NCBI GenBank assembly: GCA_963728295.1 | Contig: CAVSKB010000010.1 | Span: forward strand, 1 to 25,373 | Reading direction: 5' to 3' | Origin: DATJKD01 sp963728295 | Lineage (GTDB): Bacteria; Pseudomonadota; Gammaproteobacteria; Steroidobacterales; Steroidobacteraceae | DNA length: 25,373 bases | In this document: positions 24,827 through 25,373 of the stretch, one piece after another | Layout: each line of letters opens with the position of its first letter | Position numbering within the stretch: the first letter of the stretch is position 1 | Translations under genes and position numbers: made by a program | Notes under the pieces: generated by a model | Told to the model about the DNA's origin: nothing | The model's database searches: none | The model's input: the letters and a program-made list of their open reading frames with translations, nothing else

Positions 24827-25373
24827 ATGGGACGAAAGAAGCGGATGCGCAAGTCCCGCCCTCCTGCCGGCACGTCGCTTGACGCGGAGCCAACGCGGTC
24901 CGGTGCACGACGGAGCTGGGTGTTTGCCGCGATCGCGGTCATCGCCGCGCTTGCGGTGGCGAGCCTTCTTGTCTGGTCGCGCAAGCAGGCTGCGTCACCT
25001 GAAATCGATGCCGGGCTGACTACGACCGTCCCCACGGCGGACACAACCTTCGTCGGCTCGGCCGCCTGCGCCGGCTGCCACGCCGACCAGTACCGGCTAT
25101 GGCAGGCGTCGCAGCACGCACTCGCCATGCAAGTTGTCAGTGAGGAAACTGTGCTCGGGGACTTCTCCGGCACCAAGTTCACCCACATGGGAGTCGTGTC
25201 AGAATTTTTCCGCAGGAATGGCTCGTTCATGGTGCGCACGGACGGACCCGACGGCCGTCTCGCCGATTTCGAAGTGCGGCACACTTTTGGCCTCTATCCG
25301 CTGCAGCAATACCTGCTCGAACTGCCCGGGGGACGCCTGCAGGCGTTCTCGATTGCCTGGGATGCGCGGCCAC
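24827..25373 (+). CDS. Start of a CXXCH cytochrome / TPR-type protein (cut by the window edge)
   Basis: The frame is open from ATG 24827 to the right edge (182 codons, no stop). A basic N-terminus leads to one membrane anchor (about residues 31-50). A periplasmic haem motif follows, FVGSAACAGCHADQYRLWQASQHALAMQ (CAGCH at residues 81-85). FTHMGVVSEFFRRNGSFMVRTDGPDGRLADFEVRHTFGLYPLQQYLLELPGGRLQAFSIAWDARP comes next. I know this as the opening of large multihaem c-type cytochromes that continue into more CXXCH motifs and tetratricopeptide repeats. It likely transfers electrons in the periplasm. The ribosome site is weak (CAGG). It is 85 bases after the barrel gene, in the same direction. Confidence 0.75.
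   Translation, partial: MGRKKRMRKSRPPAGTSLDAEPTRSGARRSWVFAAIAVIAALAVASLLVWSRKQAASPEIDAGLTTTVPTADTTFVGSAACAGCHADQYRLWQASQHALAMQVVSEETVLGDFSGTKFTHMGVVSEFFRRNGSFMVRTDGPDGRLADFEVRHTFGLYPLQQYLLELPGGRLQAFSIAWDARP

Noticed and set aside
1..25373. CRISPR arrays, transposases, integrases or defence genes
   Set aside because: I saw no regularly spaced repeats, no DDE or recombinase motifs, and no recognised defence domains on either strand.

Overview
The window is GC-rich, densely coded DNA from a Gram-negative bacterium. Lipoboxes, outer-membrane beta-barrels (OprD, a MetA-type barrel, a NodT efflux lipoprotein), a MltF-type murein lytic transglycosylase and a multiheme cytochrome all point to a proteobacterium. 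A gammaproteobacterium is my best guess, but I cannot place it more precisely. I see no rRNA, tRNA, CRISPR array, insertion sequence or phage module. The content is envelope, transport and metabolism.

Layout. (1) 89-3903, minus: an operon-like run of a secreted two-domain VOC protein, a Pro/Ser/Thr/Arg repeat lipoprotein and a large secreted Tyr/Gly/Asn-rich protein. The reading frame of the last is broken twice. (2) 3993-4907, plus: an outer-membrane barrel of the MetA/phenol-degradation type. (3) 4970-10057, minus: a tight five-gene run (small membrane protein, NodT-type outer-membrane factor, HlyD adaptor, DUF2955 membrane protein, aquaporin). It reads as a tripartite efflux system with a water/solute channel appended. 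(4) 10314-11795, plus: an FAD-dependent amine/amino-acid oxidase-like gene with two frame breaks, then the first ~37 codons of a GH63-like glucosidase. That fragment carries an amber codon and stops next to guanine deaminase. (5) 11800-13128, minus: guanine deaminase. (6) 13211-17352, minus: OprD porin, a conserved seven-helix membrane protein of unknown function, and a MltF-like lytic transglycosylase with several frame breaks. (7) 17475-20271, plus: a VIT/CCC1-like membrane protein and a DUF3604 lipoprotein with PHP-like metal motifs, both broken by frame shifts. (8) 20345-21942, minus: an AI-2E family permease (one frame break) followed by a two-helix potassium channel. (9) 22092-24741: cytochrome b561 (plus), a YVTN beta-propeller (minus) sharing a CTAG stop with it, and an outer-membrane barrel (plus). 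(10) From 24827 to the right edge: the start of a CXXCH cytochrome.

The most striking property is the number of frame breaks (about 20), concentrated at 15.9-19.3 kb and on both strands. Protein similarity resumes immediately after each break. Many can be repaired by adding one base to a short G or C run, so sequencing or assembly error explains most of them better than gene decay. The glucosidase relic and a missing ~17-base segment in the VIT-like gene are different and may be real. I found no convincing new defence or mobile system. The best candidates for undescribed biology are the VOC/repeat-lipoprotein/secreted-protein operon, the aquaporin-containing efflux operon, and the MltF-linked seven-helix membrane protein.
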